From an uncultured Eubacterium sp. (GTDB lineage Bacteria > Bacillota > Clostridia > Lachnospirales > Lachnospiraceae), in the NCBI GenBank assembly GCA_910585745.1, contig CAJUFM010000032.1, forward strand, positions 1-32,008: a stretch of 32,008 bases of DNA, in the 5' to 3' direction. Position numbers and translations under genes: made by a program. This document shows positions 1 through 6,530 of this stretch, piece by piece (position 1 is the stretch's first letter; every line of letters begins with the position of its first letter). Under the pieces are notes generated by a model that had not been told where the DNA came from, searched no databases, and saw nothing but the letters and a program-made list of their open reading frames with translations.

Positions 1-60
1 CACATCTTCTGTGGGTTTGTGCTGCGCTGTTTTTTGTTCTTTACCGCGTCAGCGAATATT

Positions 61-89
61 ATCTTATCAAATATATTTCACATTGTCAA
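61..89 (-). promoter_or_regulatory. Strong sigma-A-type promoter firing left, out of the window
   Basis: Read on the minus strand, a perfect -35 TTGACA (84-89) is followed by a 17-bp spacer and TAAGAT as -10 (61-66). Just upstream, between about 90 and 125, lie A-rich and T-rich runs that resemble an UP element. The transcript would start near position 53 and leave the window at its left edge, so its gene is not visible. Bases 1-60 hold no convincing reading frame start. An rRNA operon or another highly expressed gene is plausible but is inference only. Confidence 0.6.
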
Positions 90-290
90 CACTTTTTTAA
101 AAGTTTTTTTAATTTTTTTCAAAATAATCTGAATATGGTTAAATTTCGTCCTTTTTCAACGAGGTTTCCCCTTTTCCATATGATCTATACATGCGGATTT
201 GAATCTTTTTTTCTCTAAGTGACAAAAGTTACTGAAATAAAATTTCTTTTTTGTTATTATAATGATATAATAATGATCGGAGGTATTTGC

Positions 291-491
291 ATGAAAAAGA
301 AAGCATTTGTTGATCAAAAACTATGTGTGGCATGTGGCTCCTGTCTTAAAGCCTGCAGAGCAGGGGCGATAAGCATCCCAAGAGGTGTATTTGCCGTTAT
401 AGACAGTGTGAAATGTATCGGCTGCGGTATGTGTGCGAAAAAATGTCCCGCAAGCATTATTACAATAAGTGAGGTGAAATCCGATGAATAA
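291..491 (+). CDS. Small 2[4Fe-4S] ferredoxin
   Basis: This encodes a 66-residue bacterial-type ferredoxin, a soluble cytoplasmic one-electron carrier. Two classical cluster motifs are visible, CVACGSCLKAC near residues 12-22 and CIGCGMCAKKCP near 42-53, each of the form C-x2-C-x2-C-x3-C. ATG 291 was chosen because CGGAGG (279-284) sits directly upstream at good spacing; the frame stays open upstream to 219 but without a ribosome binding site. The gene overlaps the next one by 8 bases, so the two are probably translationally coupled. It is the first gene of a four-gene operon with a membrane Cys-motif protein, CcdA and a thioredoxin-like protein. That context suggests it feeds electrons to the membrane partner rather than acting as a general ferredoxin. 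Two TATAAT-like boxes lie at 258-271, but I see no good -35 for them. Confidence 0.85.
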   Translation: MKKKAFVDQKLCVACGSCLKACRAGAISIPRGVFAVIDSVKCIGCGMCAKKCPASIITISEVKSDE

Positions 492-1065
492 GAAAAAATG
501 GTACGATTATTTGTGGATCTTTTCCACCGTCTACCTTATCCTTGGCTTTTTTAACATTTTGTTCGCCTGGCTTGGACTGATCTGCTTTTTCACACCACTT
601 GCAATTTCCCTAATCAAAGGTAATAAAGCATACTGCAATAAATACTGTGGAAGGGGCCAGCTTTTTTCACTGCTTGGTGGAGGATTCGGGCTTTCGCGCA
701 ATAAAGATATTCCAAAATGGATGAAATCGCCATATTTTAGATACGGGTTCCTAATATTTTTTCTGACAATGTTTGGTATAATGATATGGAATACATACCT
801 CGTATTTGCAGGGACAAAAGACCTGAAACAAGCAGTCACACTGCTTTGGACATTTAAACTGCCATGGCAGTGGGCATACCGCGGAACATTTATTTCTCCA
901 GGTGTTGCACAGTTTGCTTTTGGTTTTTACAGTGTGATGCTGACATCAACCATTCTTGGTCTTGTTACAATGGCACTTTTCAAGCCGCGTTCCTGGTGTG
1001 TCTATTGCCCAATGGGAACCATGACACAAATGATATGCAAAATAAAAGCACATAATAAAGATTAA
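484..1065 (+). CDS. Membrane 4Fe-4S-type electron-transfer protein (NapH/CcoG-like motifs)
   Basis: This 193-residue polytopic membrane protein has about four hydrophobic segments, roughly residues 10-44, 86-109 and 138-166, the first long enough for two passes. Cysteines lie in two groups at cytoplasmic edges: CNKYCGRGQ (C51, C55) after the first helices, and CVYCPMGTMTQMIC (C172, C175, C185) near the C-terminus. Similar CxxCP-type motifs occur in membrane proteins that pass electrons between ferredoxins and membrane or extracytoplasmic acceptors, such as NapH. No complete ferredoxin-type four-Cys motif is present, so cluster binding is inferred. The start overlaps the ferredoxin stop, and ccdA follows 20 bases downstream of its stop. 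The likely role is a membrane relay between the upstream ferredoxin and the thiol-redox proteins. The exact family is not certain. Confidence 0.7.
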   Translation: MNKKKWYDYLWIFSTVYLILGFFNILFAWLGLICFFTPLAISLIKGNKAYCNKYCGRGQLFSLLGGGFGLSRNKDIPKWMKSPYFRYGFLIFFLTMFGIMIWNTYLVFAGTKDLKQAVTLLWTFKLPWQWAYRGTFISPGVAQFAFGFYSVMLTSTILGLVTMALFKPRSWCVYCPMGTMTQMICKIKAHNKD

Positions 1066-1085
1066 ACATCCGGGAGGTGCATACG

Positions 1086-1748
1086 TTGCAATATATAATA
1101 TCTTTTTTAGAGGGCATTATTACATTTATTTCACCCTGCCTCTTGCCTATGATCCCGATTTACGTATCTTATTTCGCAGGCGGAGGAGAGCGAAGCCAAA
1201 AGAAAACTTTTCTGGGTGCATTAGGGTTTGTACTGGGATTTACTTCCATTTTTATGGCACTCGGCGCTTTAGCAGGAACACTTGGCAGTTTTCTAAAACA
1301 ATACCAGACTGCTGTCAATATTATCTCCGGACTGGTGGTAATATTTTTTGGACTTAATTTTCTAGGTGTATTGAAACTGTATCTATTCAAAGGGATAACA
1401 AAGACGGTCCGCACCGATAATATGGGGTTTTTCTCTTCAATACTATTCGGAATGATATTTTCTATAGGCTGGACACCCTGTGTAGGCGCTTTTTTAGGCT
1501 CCGCCCTTATGCTTGCTTCCCAGCAGGGACATGTCCTTGAAGGAATATTTATGCTTTTTACCTATTCCATTGGTCTTGGAATTCCCTTTATGTTAAGTGC
1601 TGTTTTGATTGACTATCTGAAATCTACATTTGATTTCATAAAGAGACATTATAAAATCATTAATCTTATCAGCGGAATCTTCCTTGTCCTCATCGGTGTG
1701 CTGATGGCAACCGGGACTCTGGGATGGTTTCTTGGATTGCTGAGTTAG
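1086..1748 (+). CDS. ccdA: CcdA-family thiol-disulfide transporter
   Basis: CcdA proteins move reducing equivalents from cytoplasmic thioredoxin across the membrane to extracytoplasmic thiol proteins. This 220-residue protein has about six membrane segments and the two family cysteines in the expected setting: SPCLLPMIP (C18) in the first helix and GWTPC (C132) in the fourth. I chose TTG 1086 because GGGAGGT (1072-1078) lies 7 bases upstream of it. The earlier in-frame GTG at 1077 is itself part of that ribosome binding site and is unlikely to be used. The gene sits between the membrane Cys-motif protein and a TlpA-like thioredoxin, 8 bases before the latter. The operon therefore contains both the carrier and its probable extracytoplasmic acceptor. 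The family assignment is firm; the physiological target is unknown. Confidence 0.88.
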   Translation: MQYIISFLEGIITFISPCLLPMIPIYVSYFAGGGERSQKKTFLGALGFVLGFTSIFMALGALAGTLGSFLKQYQTAVNIISGLVVIFFGLNFLGVLKLYLFKGITKTVRTDNMGFFSSILFGMIFSIGWTPCVGAFLGSALMLASQQGHVLEGIFMLFTYSIGLGIPFMLSAVLIDYLKSTFDFIKRHYKIINLISGIFLVLIGVLMATGTLGWFLGLLS

Positions 1749-1756
1749 GAGGCTCT

Positions 1757-2347
1757 ATGAAAAATAAGATAACTGTATTGGTTCTGATCTCGGTTTTCAT
1801 TTTATTAATTGGAGGATCTTATGTGTTGTACAATTACTTAAGTCCGAGTATTTCTTCTGACAAAATGACAACACAGGACGAGGCTGAGAATAACAGTGAA
1901 ACTTCACAACAGGAAAAGGAACAGGAACCTGCCCCGGATTTTACAGTTTTTGATAAAAATGGTAAGGAAGTCAAGCTTTCTGATTTTGCTGGAAAACCTG
2001 CGGTTGTTAATTTCTGGGCCAGCTGGTGTGGACCATGTCAGATGGAGATGCCGGATTTTGAAGAAAAATATCGCGAACTTGGCGGCGAGATCAACTTTTT
2101 AATGGTCAATATGACAGATGGTTCACGGGAGACCGTTAAAATTGCATCCGCTTTTATTGAGAAAAAGGGTTATACCTTTCCCGTATATTATGATACAGAA
2201 TCAAATGCTGCAATTACTTACAATGTTTATTCTCTGCCTACCACCTATTTTATCGATTCCAGCGGCCATGTTACTGCCCAGACAACCGGCGCTATCGACG
2301 GTGGGACATTGCAAAAAGGCATTGATATGATAAAAAAGGAAGGGTAA
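1757..2347 (+). CDS. Membrane-anchored TlpA/ResA-like thioredoxin
   Basis: This encodes a 196-residue thiol-disulfide oxidoreductase held on the outer face of the membrane. Residues 7-28 form an uncleaved signal anchor. A polar linker rich in Glu, Gln and Ser follows (about 32-58), then a thioredoxin fold with the active site WCGPC (C91-C94) and the cis-proline region SLPTTYFID further on. ATG 1757 follows AGGAGG at 1747-1752; the frame is open further upstream but inside ccdA. It is the last gene of the ferredoxin/ccdA operon and is the likely recipient of electrons from CcdA. TlpA and ResA relatives reduce cytochrome c haem-site cysteines or repair oxidised surface proteins. No cytochrome c gene is visible here, so the substrate is open. 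An intrinsic terminator follows at 2387-2427. Confidence 0.85.
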   Translation: MKNKITVLVLISVFILLIGGSYVLYNYLSPSISSDKMTTQDEAENNSETSQQEKEQEPAPDFTVFDKNGKEVKLSDFAGKPAVVNFWASWCGPCQMEMPDFEEKYRELGGEINFLMVNMTDGSRETVKIASAFIEKKGYTFPVYYDTESNAAITYNVYSLPTTYFIDSSGHVTAQTTGAIDGGTLQKGIDMIKKEG

Positions 2348-2386
2348 CTACTGATTAAATCGTTGTTCTGTAAACATATAGTTCCA

Positions 2387-2427
2387 ATTGAGCAAATCTC
2401 CATAAAATAGAGATTTGCTCAATTTTT
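2387..2427 (+). terminator. Intrinsic terminator of the redox operon (palindrome copy 1)
   Basis: A perfect 14-bp stem is formed by ATTGAGCAAATCTC (2387-2400) and its complement at 2410-2423, with a 9-base loop and a run of six T after it. It lies 40 bases after the thioredoxin stop and overlaps the 3' end of the convergent lipoprotein gene, whose stop is at 2419-2421. The T-run is on the + strand only. A near-identical palindrome occurs at 4312-4343. Confidence 0.85.
2390..2421. repeat. 32-bp palindromic repeat, copy 1
   Basis: Bases 2390-2421 match 4312-4343 at 29 of 32 positions, including the loop-side ATAAAATAG. Here the element ends a + strand operon; the other copy ends a - strand tRNA transcript. 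It may be a dispersed terminator-like repeat. Confidence 0.6.
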
Positions 2428-3321
2428 TAAGGAATTTGCATAACGTTTAAAAATCTGCTCTATTTCCTTCTCCTCCATTTTCAGATCCCTTGGAAAATCA
2501 TCGCTGATATCGCTATCATCATTATCTTCTCCAGGATAATTCACCGCTCCCTCCCGCAATTCTATAAAAGAATTCTTTTCCGGTATCAGCTCTCTTTTCT
2601 GTTTAAGATATTCATCCGATGAAATACCAACCCACTTTTTTTGTATATAACGACGTGTAACCAAACACTCCTCAAGGTCAGCATCCGACAGAAATCCATC
2701 TTCGCATTCATGGTCCTTAAATTTGCCGTCAGTATAATCACGCTCCTGATCCACTTCCAGATCTAAAACATCATATACACGGAGACACTGATCTTCGCTT
2801 TTGATCTCCTTTACATACCCATAAGTCCCATTAGCATTCCCCTGAAGTAAATACATCTCCTTCAGCAAATACACTTTCTTTTGCTCAAAATCTGCAAGTA
2901 CCTGTGTATAATTGGAAACCCTTGCCTGTTCGCCTCTCTCATCTAAAAGTGCTTTTATTCCGGTACCGTCAAAATAGTAGTAGGTAAAATATCCTCCCAT
3001 CGAACCCCCTGAATGGTGTAGAACACCCAATTCTGGTACATTATCAAAGTTCAGATCAAGTAAATAATAACCTTGAATCGGAAAATCATGATCTGGTTCA
3101 ATATCCGCATTAAGAAGAAATTCCATGTATGCTTTTACATATGCCGGTTTTTCATCCTCATGTATGGCCTGCCCCGATACTGCCTGACCGGATGCCGTCC
3201 CTGCAGTCATTTTGGATGTATCCTTTCCCAATGCCATTTTCTCCGCGAATTCACCGCCGCATCCTGAGAGCATGCTAAGTGCAAATATACACATGCACAT
3301 AATATATATAGCCTTTTTCAT
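2419..3321 (-). CDS. Predicted surface lipoprotein of unknown function
   Basis: This encodes a 300-residue exported lipoprotein. The N-terminus has a Lys-charged start, a hydrophobic stretch and a lipobox LSGC with the lipidated Cys at residue 21. A short Ser/Gly/Gln linker with the repeated unit SGQA follows around residues 40-55. A segment reading DLNFDNVPELGV near residue 95 resembles the Asp-rich loops of FG-GAP-like repeats, though only one is evident. ATG 3321 was chosen because GGAGG (3329-3333) sits 7 bases upstream. An in-frame ATG at 3327 is too close to that site, and the longer frame to 3354 would lie inside the upstream gene. The upstream gene stops at 3324, two bases before this start, so translation is probably coupled. 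I do not recognise a specific family. Confidence 0.75.
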   Translation of the reverse strand: MKKAIYIMCMCIFALSMLSGCGGEFAEKMALGKDTSKMTAGTASGQAVSGQAIHEDEKPAYVKAYMEFLLNADIEPDHDFPIQGYYLLDLNFDNVPELGVLHHSGGSMGGYFTYYYFDGTGIKALLDERGEQARVSNYTQVLADFEQKKVYLLKEMYLLQGNANGTYGYVKEIKSEDQCLRVYDVLDLEVDQERDYTDGKFKDHECEDGFLSDADLEECLVTRRYIQKKWVGISSDEYLKQKRELIPEKNSFIELREGAVNYPGEDNDDSDISDDFPRDLKMEEKEIEQIFKRYANSLKN

Positions 3322-3323
3322 TC

Positions 3324-4079
3324 TCATTCCTCCATTCCACTTGACGGGGAACACAATTTCTGCTTCTCTTCCTCATAAAGGGACATAAAAGCTGAGCGGT
3401 TTTCATTATAGAGTTTTTCTAATATAAAAGGTAAATTTGTTATACCATGTTGTGCACTGTAGTCTTTAAAAACATTTGGTATGTATTGATAAATATTCTC
3501 TGCTATCTCTATCATATGTTCAATGTCATTCCCGTCAAAATCTATAAGCTTTTTCTCCGTAAATATCAGCAAACGCACATAATAAGGTCCGCCCTTATAT
3601 CCGGGCTGGGCGCATATCCAATAAATTTTATCACGGGGAATGGCAGTTATTTTACCTATTTCTCTGATCAAAAGTACATATGAGGGAAGTATTGTGATCC
3701 TGTTACTGTACTTTTTTATGGTGTTGTGGTTCATGAAGCCTTCATACAATATTTTCCCCTCAGCAGCCTCTTTATTGATAATTTCTGCTGCTGCTTCTCT
3801 GGTATTCTCCTCAAGGGGAAGGATAAGATTTCTGCCATTTTTAGCAGGCAGTATAGATATTATCAGTTGGACTGCCGTACAAAACACCATTAACCCTGCC
3901 ATAACAACAAATATAATAAACATCTTTTTATCATCCGGCTTACTTAAATCAATGGAATTTCCCACTGCAAAATAAAGAAATGCACAAATACAGGCAAAAA
4001 CTAAAAATATGCCCAAAAAAAATTTACGCCGCCTTGAATTTCCTTTGATTGATTCCTGCTCCAGGTATTCTCGTACCAT
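3324..4079 (-). CDS. Two-helix membrane protein of unknown function
   Basis: The 251-residue product has a basic N-terminus (SRRRK near residue 16), two membrane helices at about residues 19-40 and 52-76, and a long cytoplasmic C-terminal domain of mixed charge. The arrangement, with a beta-rich segment after the helices (TILPSYVLLIREIGKITAIP, residues about 128-147), resembles bacterial membrane proteins carrying a YcxB or PH-like domain, but I cannot assign it securely. GGGAGG lies 11 bases upstream of ATG 4079. The lipoprotein gene follows two bases after the stop, so the two form a coupled pair and may work together at the cell surface. An extended -10 promoter candidate lies about 90 bases upstream. 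Confidence 0.7.
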   Translation of the reverse strand: MVREYLEQESIKGNSRRRKFFLGIFLVFACICAFLYFAVGNSIDLSKPDDKKMFIIFVVMAGLMVFCTAVQLIISILPAKNGRNLILPLEENTREAAAEIINKEAAEGKILYEGFMNHNTIKKYSNRITILPSYVLLIREIGKITAIPRDKIYWICAQPGYKGGPYYVRLLIFTEKKLIDFDGNDIEHMIEIAENIYQYIPNVFKDYSAQHGITNLPFILEKLYNENRSAFMSLYEEEKQKLCSPSSGMEE

Positions 4080-4165
4080 ATAGTATATTCCTCCCAGTTT
4101 AATTTGAAATTATCTTCTTACTTTTACTGATAAATCAATGCTTTTTCTTAAATTACTTTTTTCTC

Positions 4166-4174
4166 AGTATAACA
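4166..4174 (-). promoter_or_regulatory. Candidate extended -10 promoter for the membrane protein/lipoprotein pair
   Basis: On the minus strand TGTTATACT gives an extended -10 (TG, one base, TATACT), about 90 bases upstream of the start at 4079. No good -35 is present at 17 bp. The rest of the gap 4080-4377 holds AT-rich sequence, a doubled GGTATTCAA (4263-4280 region), a short hairpin with stem AAGCCGTT (4271-4289) and the tRNA-Ser terminator. Confidence 0.35.
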
Positions 4175-4304
4175 CATTTCCACAAGAAATGAAGCATTAT
4201 TTATAAAACCTTAAAATTGATAATCTGGAAGAAACTTTCAGAAATCCCGGCTAGGTATTCAAAGGTATTCAAGCCGTTAAAAACGGCTTTACTTTTCTTG
4301 ATAC

Positions 4305-4342
4305 AAAAAAAGAGCAAACCTCTATAAAATAGGGATTTGCTC
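4305..4342 (-). terminator. Intrinsic terminator of tRNA-Ser (palindrome copy 2)
   Basis: On the minus strand a stem of GAGCAAATCC pairing with GGTTTGCTC (one bulge, loop rich in T and A) is followed by seven T (4305-4311). It lies about 36 bases downstream of the tRNA 3' end. A second small hairpin with stem AAGTGCATT (4351-4371) lies between it and the tRNA. Confidence 0.75.
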
Positions 4343-4343
4343 A
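4312..4343. repeat. 32-bp palindromic repeat, copy 2
   Basis: This matches 2390-2421 at 29 of 32 positions. The two copies have the same left-to-right orientation, yet their T-runs are on opposite strands, so each terminates a transcript of a different direction. Confidence 0.6.
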
Positions 4344-4377
4344 CTTTTTCAAGTGCATTTTCAATGCACTTTGTAAA

Positions 4378-4465
4378 CGGAGAAGGAGGGATTTGAACCC
4401 TCGCGCCGCGCGAACGACCTACACCCTTAGCAGGGGCGCCTCTTCAGCCACTTGAGTACTTCTCC
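4378..4465 (-). tRNA. tRNA-Ser(GCU)
   Basis: The acceptor arms GGAGAAG (5') and CTTCTCC (3') pair fully. The anticodon stem CGCCC/GGGTG encloses the loop CTGCTAA, giving anticodon GCU for AGC/AGU codons. The T-arm reads GAGGG-TTCAAAT-CCCTC. A long variable arm of about 19 bases is present, as expected of class II serine tRNAs. Total length is 88 bases with discriminator G; CCA is not encoded. A consensus promoter lies at 4512-4540 and a terminator at 4305-4342, so it is a single-gene unit. Confidence 0.95.
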
Positions 4466-4511
4466 AAATTCCTGAAAATAATTTTCTTTATTCAATTTCA
4501 GTGCATGGATA

Positions 4512-4540
4512 ATTCTAACAGATTATCGTCTATTTGTCAA
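4512..4540 (-). promoter_or_regulatory. Promoter of tRNA-Ser
   Basis: On the minus strand TTGACA (4535-4540), a 17-bp spacer and TAGAAT (4512-4517) form a near-consensus promoter. It begins directly after the stop codon of the fumarase beta gene (4541-4543). The predicted start is about 40 bases before the mature tRNA 5' end. Confidence 0.8.
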
Positions 4541-5092
4541 CTAAATCTTCTCATATTCTTTCACTGCAGTTTCATACAAATTATTTCCCATACAATCGAT
4601 TACTGTAATAACAGGAAGATTCTCCACCTCCAGCCTGCGGATGGCCTCTGTTCCGAGATCATCATAAGCGATTACTTCACTTTTCTTAATGCACTTTGAC
4701 AGTAGCGCCCCGGCACCGCCTACAGCGGCAAAATACACTGCTGTATTTTTTTTCATAGAATCTATAACGCCGGAACTTCTTTTACCCTTACCGATCATAC
4801 CTTTTAACCCAAGATCCAGAAGCGCAGGGGCATATTTATCCATGCGGCTGCTTGTGGTGGGACCAGCAGAACCGATCACCTGACCCTCCCGGTTTGGCGT
4901 CGGACCTAAATAATAGATCACCTGGTCTTTTATATCAAAAGGTATTTCCTCACCCTGTGAAAGTCCCTCTGTCATTCTTTTGTGGGCAGCATCCCTCGCA
5001 GTATATATTGTACCGGAGATATATACATAATCTCCTGCCTTCAGATCCTTCACTTTCTCATCTGTTAATGGTGTCTCGATATACTTATCCAT
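4541..5092 (-). CDS. Class I fumarate hydratase, beta subunit
   Basis: This 183-residue protein is the C-terminal (beta) half of a two-subunit class I, [4Fe-4S] fumarase or closely related hydro-lyase such as L-tartrate dehydratase. It opens with the family pattern of TPLTDEKVKDLKAGD, then GTIYTARDAAHKR, the substrate-loop motif GPTTSSRMD near residue 78, and GKGKRS. The cluster-binding alpha subunit is encoded at 7227-8069, about 2.1 kb away rather than adjacent. The gene follows dus by 35 bases in the same direction and is probably cotranscribed with it. Together the subunits would interconvert fumarate and malate in the cytoplasm. Fumarase is preferred over tartrate dehydratase because only one such pair is visible, but sequence alone does not exclude the latter. 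Confidence 0.88.
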   Translation of the reverse strand: MDKYIETPLTDEKVKDLKAGDYVYISGTIYTARDAAHKRMTEGLSQGEEIPFDIKDQVIYYLGPTPNREGQVIGSAGPTTSSRMDKYAPALLDLGLKGMIGKGKRSSGVIDSMKKNTAVYFAAVGGAGALLSKCIKKSEVIAYDDLGTEAIRRLEVENLPVITVIDCMGNNLYETAVKEYEKI

Positions 5093-5127
5093 ATGTCCTC
5101 CATTTCTATGCTATACGCACAGCCCTT

Positions 5128-6066
5128 CTATAGTATTAACCCATATCCGGAAAATAATTCCTGGATCATATCATCATATTCTAAAAGTTTTTGTGCCTTT
5201 TTAATCCTTTTCTCAATTCTATTGTCGTATTGAAAAGAATGGATCATGTAACTCCATAGCTCTTTCATCTTAAATAAAACAGTTTTATCTCCATATAAGT
5301 TCTGCCTGTAGCTTTCATAAATCATATTATGAAATTCCAGCAGCTTCTCCTTTTTCATCACAGTTCCATCTTTGATAAGGCAGATCAATCCCGGATAACG
5401 TAAAATCCCTCTTCCAAACATCATAAAATTCAACTCAGGAAACCTGGATATAAGGGAATTATAATCTTCCTTTGTGAAAATATCTCCATTATAGCATACT
5501 TCCGTCCTGCTTCGGTTATATCCTTTTTCAAAAGCAGCAAGATCCGGCGTATTTTTATAATAATCCTCTCTGGTTCTAGGATGAATAATCAACTCATAAA
5601 CGGGGAATTCATTAAATATGTCCAGCAGTTCATCAAATTCATCTGCCGTCTCCAAACCGATGCGCGTCTTAATAGAAATCTTACTATTACAGGAATCGTA
5701 TATTTCATCCAAAAACACTCTCAAACTTTCTTTCTCCGATAAAAACCCGGAACCCTTCTTTTTAGATACAACTGTCCCCACCGGGCACCCTAGATTCAGA
5801 TTAACCTCGCCGTATCCCAGATCCTCCAGATATTCAGCTGTCTTTATAAATTGTTCGGATTGGTTAGTAAGAATCTGAGGGACTACTTTCATCCCCTGGT
5901 TATGCTCTGGAAGTACATCATTGCGCTCCCGTGTACGGCAGATCCTCTTCTGATTGGGGGATATAAATGGTGTAAAATATTTATCGATCTCTCCAAAGCA
6001 TGTTTCATATGCATTCCGAAACAGATAACCCGTGATCCCTTCTAATGGTGCCATATAATAATTCAT
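5128..6066 (-). CDS. tRNA-dihydrouridine synthase family protein
   Basis: Dus enzymes use FMN and NADPH to reduce uridines in the tRNA D-loop. The 312-residue product begins YYMAPLEGITG, the family's first beta strand and flavin contact, and carries NLNLGCP with the catalytic Cys at residue 94. ISIKTRIG (about 132-139), IIHPRTRE and the phosphate-binding MFGRGIL follow the usual TIM-barrel order. It is close to the usual Dus length of about 320. RBS-like AGAGGA precedes ATG 6066, which lies 8 bases after the stop of the 57-residue gene upstream; the fumarase beta gene follows 35 bases downstream. Which uridine it modifies cannot be told from the sequence. Confidence 0.88.
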   Translation of the reverse strand: MNYYMAPLEGITGYLFRNAYETCFGEIDKYFTPFISPNQKRICRTRERNDVLPEHNQGMKVVPQILTNQSEQFIKTAEYLEDLGYGEVNLNLGCPVGTVVSKKKGSGFLSEKESLRVFLDEIYDSCNSKISIKTRIGLETADEFDELLDIFNEFPVYELIIHPRTREDYYKNTPDLAAFEKGYNRSRTEVCYNGDIFTKEDYNSLISRFPELNFMMFGRGILRYPGLICLIKDGTVMKKEKLLEFHNMIYESYRQNLYGDKTVLFKMKELWSYMIHSFQYDNRIEKRIKKAQKLLEYDDMIQELFSGYGLIL

Positions 6067-6074
6067 AAATTCCT

Positions 6075-6248
6075 CTAATTCTGTTTTCTCACAATCTTAT
6101 ATTCATCATCACTCTGATAATAGGGACAGCTTTTATAAGAAGTATTCATAAAACGGTACATCTCGTCTTCATCAAGGTTTACCTGGCACTCACCATATCC
6201 ATCTTCGTCAACCAGATAAAAAGAACAAAATTCGCAGTTTGTGACCAT
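6075..6248 (-). CDS. Small Cys-rich conserved protein (DUF6472-like), 57 residues
   Basis: This short gene encodes a 57-residue acidic protein. Five cysteines occur as NCEFC (residues 4-8), C21 and CPYY (C41), which could bind a metal ion. The segments NLDEDEM (24-30) and DEYKIVRKQ (48-56) are ones I recall from a Clostridia family named DUF6472; the name is from memory. The frame begins at ATG 6248 under a near-consensus promoter at 6287-6315 and ends 8 bases before the dus start. The ribosome binding site is weak (AAAGGGA). It is the first gene of the operon with dus and fumarase beta. Function is unknown. Confidence 0.8.
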   Translation of the reverse strand: MVTNCEFCSFYLVDEDGYGECQVNLDEDEMYRFMNTSYKSCPYYQSDDEYKIVRKQN

Positions 6249-6286
6249 TGACACATCCCTTTCATCATGTATTTGATACCTATTTA

Positions 6287-6315
6287 ATTAAAATATGTTT
6301 TTCCTCTTTTGTCAA
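6287..6315 (-). promoter_or_regulatory. Promoter of the DUF6472-like/dus/fumarase-beta operon
   Basis: On the minus strand TTGACA (6310-6315), a 17-bp spacer and TTTAAT (6287-6292) lie about 40 bases upstream of the start at 6248. Confidence 0.75.
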
Positions 6316-6369
6316 CCCTATTTTACAACACTAAGGATATACATAATTCTACCTCTAATTTTATAAAGC

Positions 6370-6464
6370 GTACTTTTTAAACTTCATATTTTTGTCAAAA
6401 TAAATTGACTATAAGATAAAATGATGATAGAATAATCTTAGTTGTATCAGTGTTAAAAAAGTAC
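6370..6464. repeat. Inverted repeat flanking the DUF4234 promoter
   Basis: GTACTTTTTAAAC (6370-6382) recurs inverted at 6452-6464 with 12 of 13 bases matching. The arms flank the promoter at 6405-6433, one upstream of it and one in the predicted leader. They could be paired operators, but AT-rich sequence makes chance repeats easy. Confidence 0.3.
6405..6433 (+). promoter_or_regulatory. Promoter of the DUF4234-DUF2752 operon
   Basis: TTGACT (6405-6410), a 17-bp spacer and TAGAAT (6428-6433) give a strong promoter. The predicted leader of about 90 bases ends in AAGGAGGAG before ATG 6531. The gap 6249-6530 otherwise holds only the divergent promoter at 6287-6315 and the inverted repeat noted separately. 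Confidence 0.75.
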
Positions 6465-6530
6465 ACTTTTTTGAATGTAATTTGCATATACATAAATTAC
6501 AGAAAACTTATTTTAAGGAGGAGTCTCAAA

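Noticed and set aside
1077..1085. GTG start for ccdA at 1077
   Set aside because: This codon is part of the GGGAGGTG ribosome binding site; the TTG at 1086 has proper spacing.
4271..4299. Hairpin AAGCCGTT/AACGGCTT with a weak T-rich tail on the + strand
   Set aside because: No + strand gene precedes it, and the T-run is interrupted. It may be a relic and does not explain any transcript here.
6393..6398. Second minus-strand TTGACA upstream of the DUF6472-like gene
   Set aside because: No -10 box lies at 16-18 bp; the TTGACA at 6310-6315 has a proper partner.
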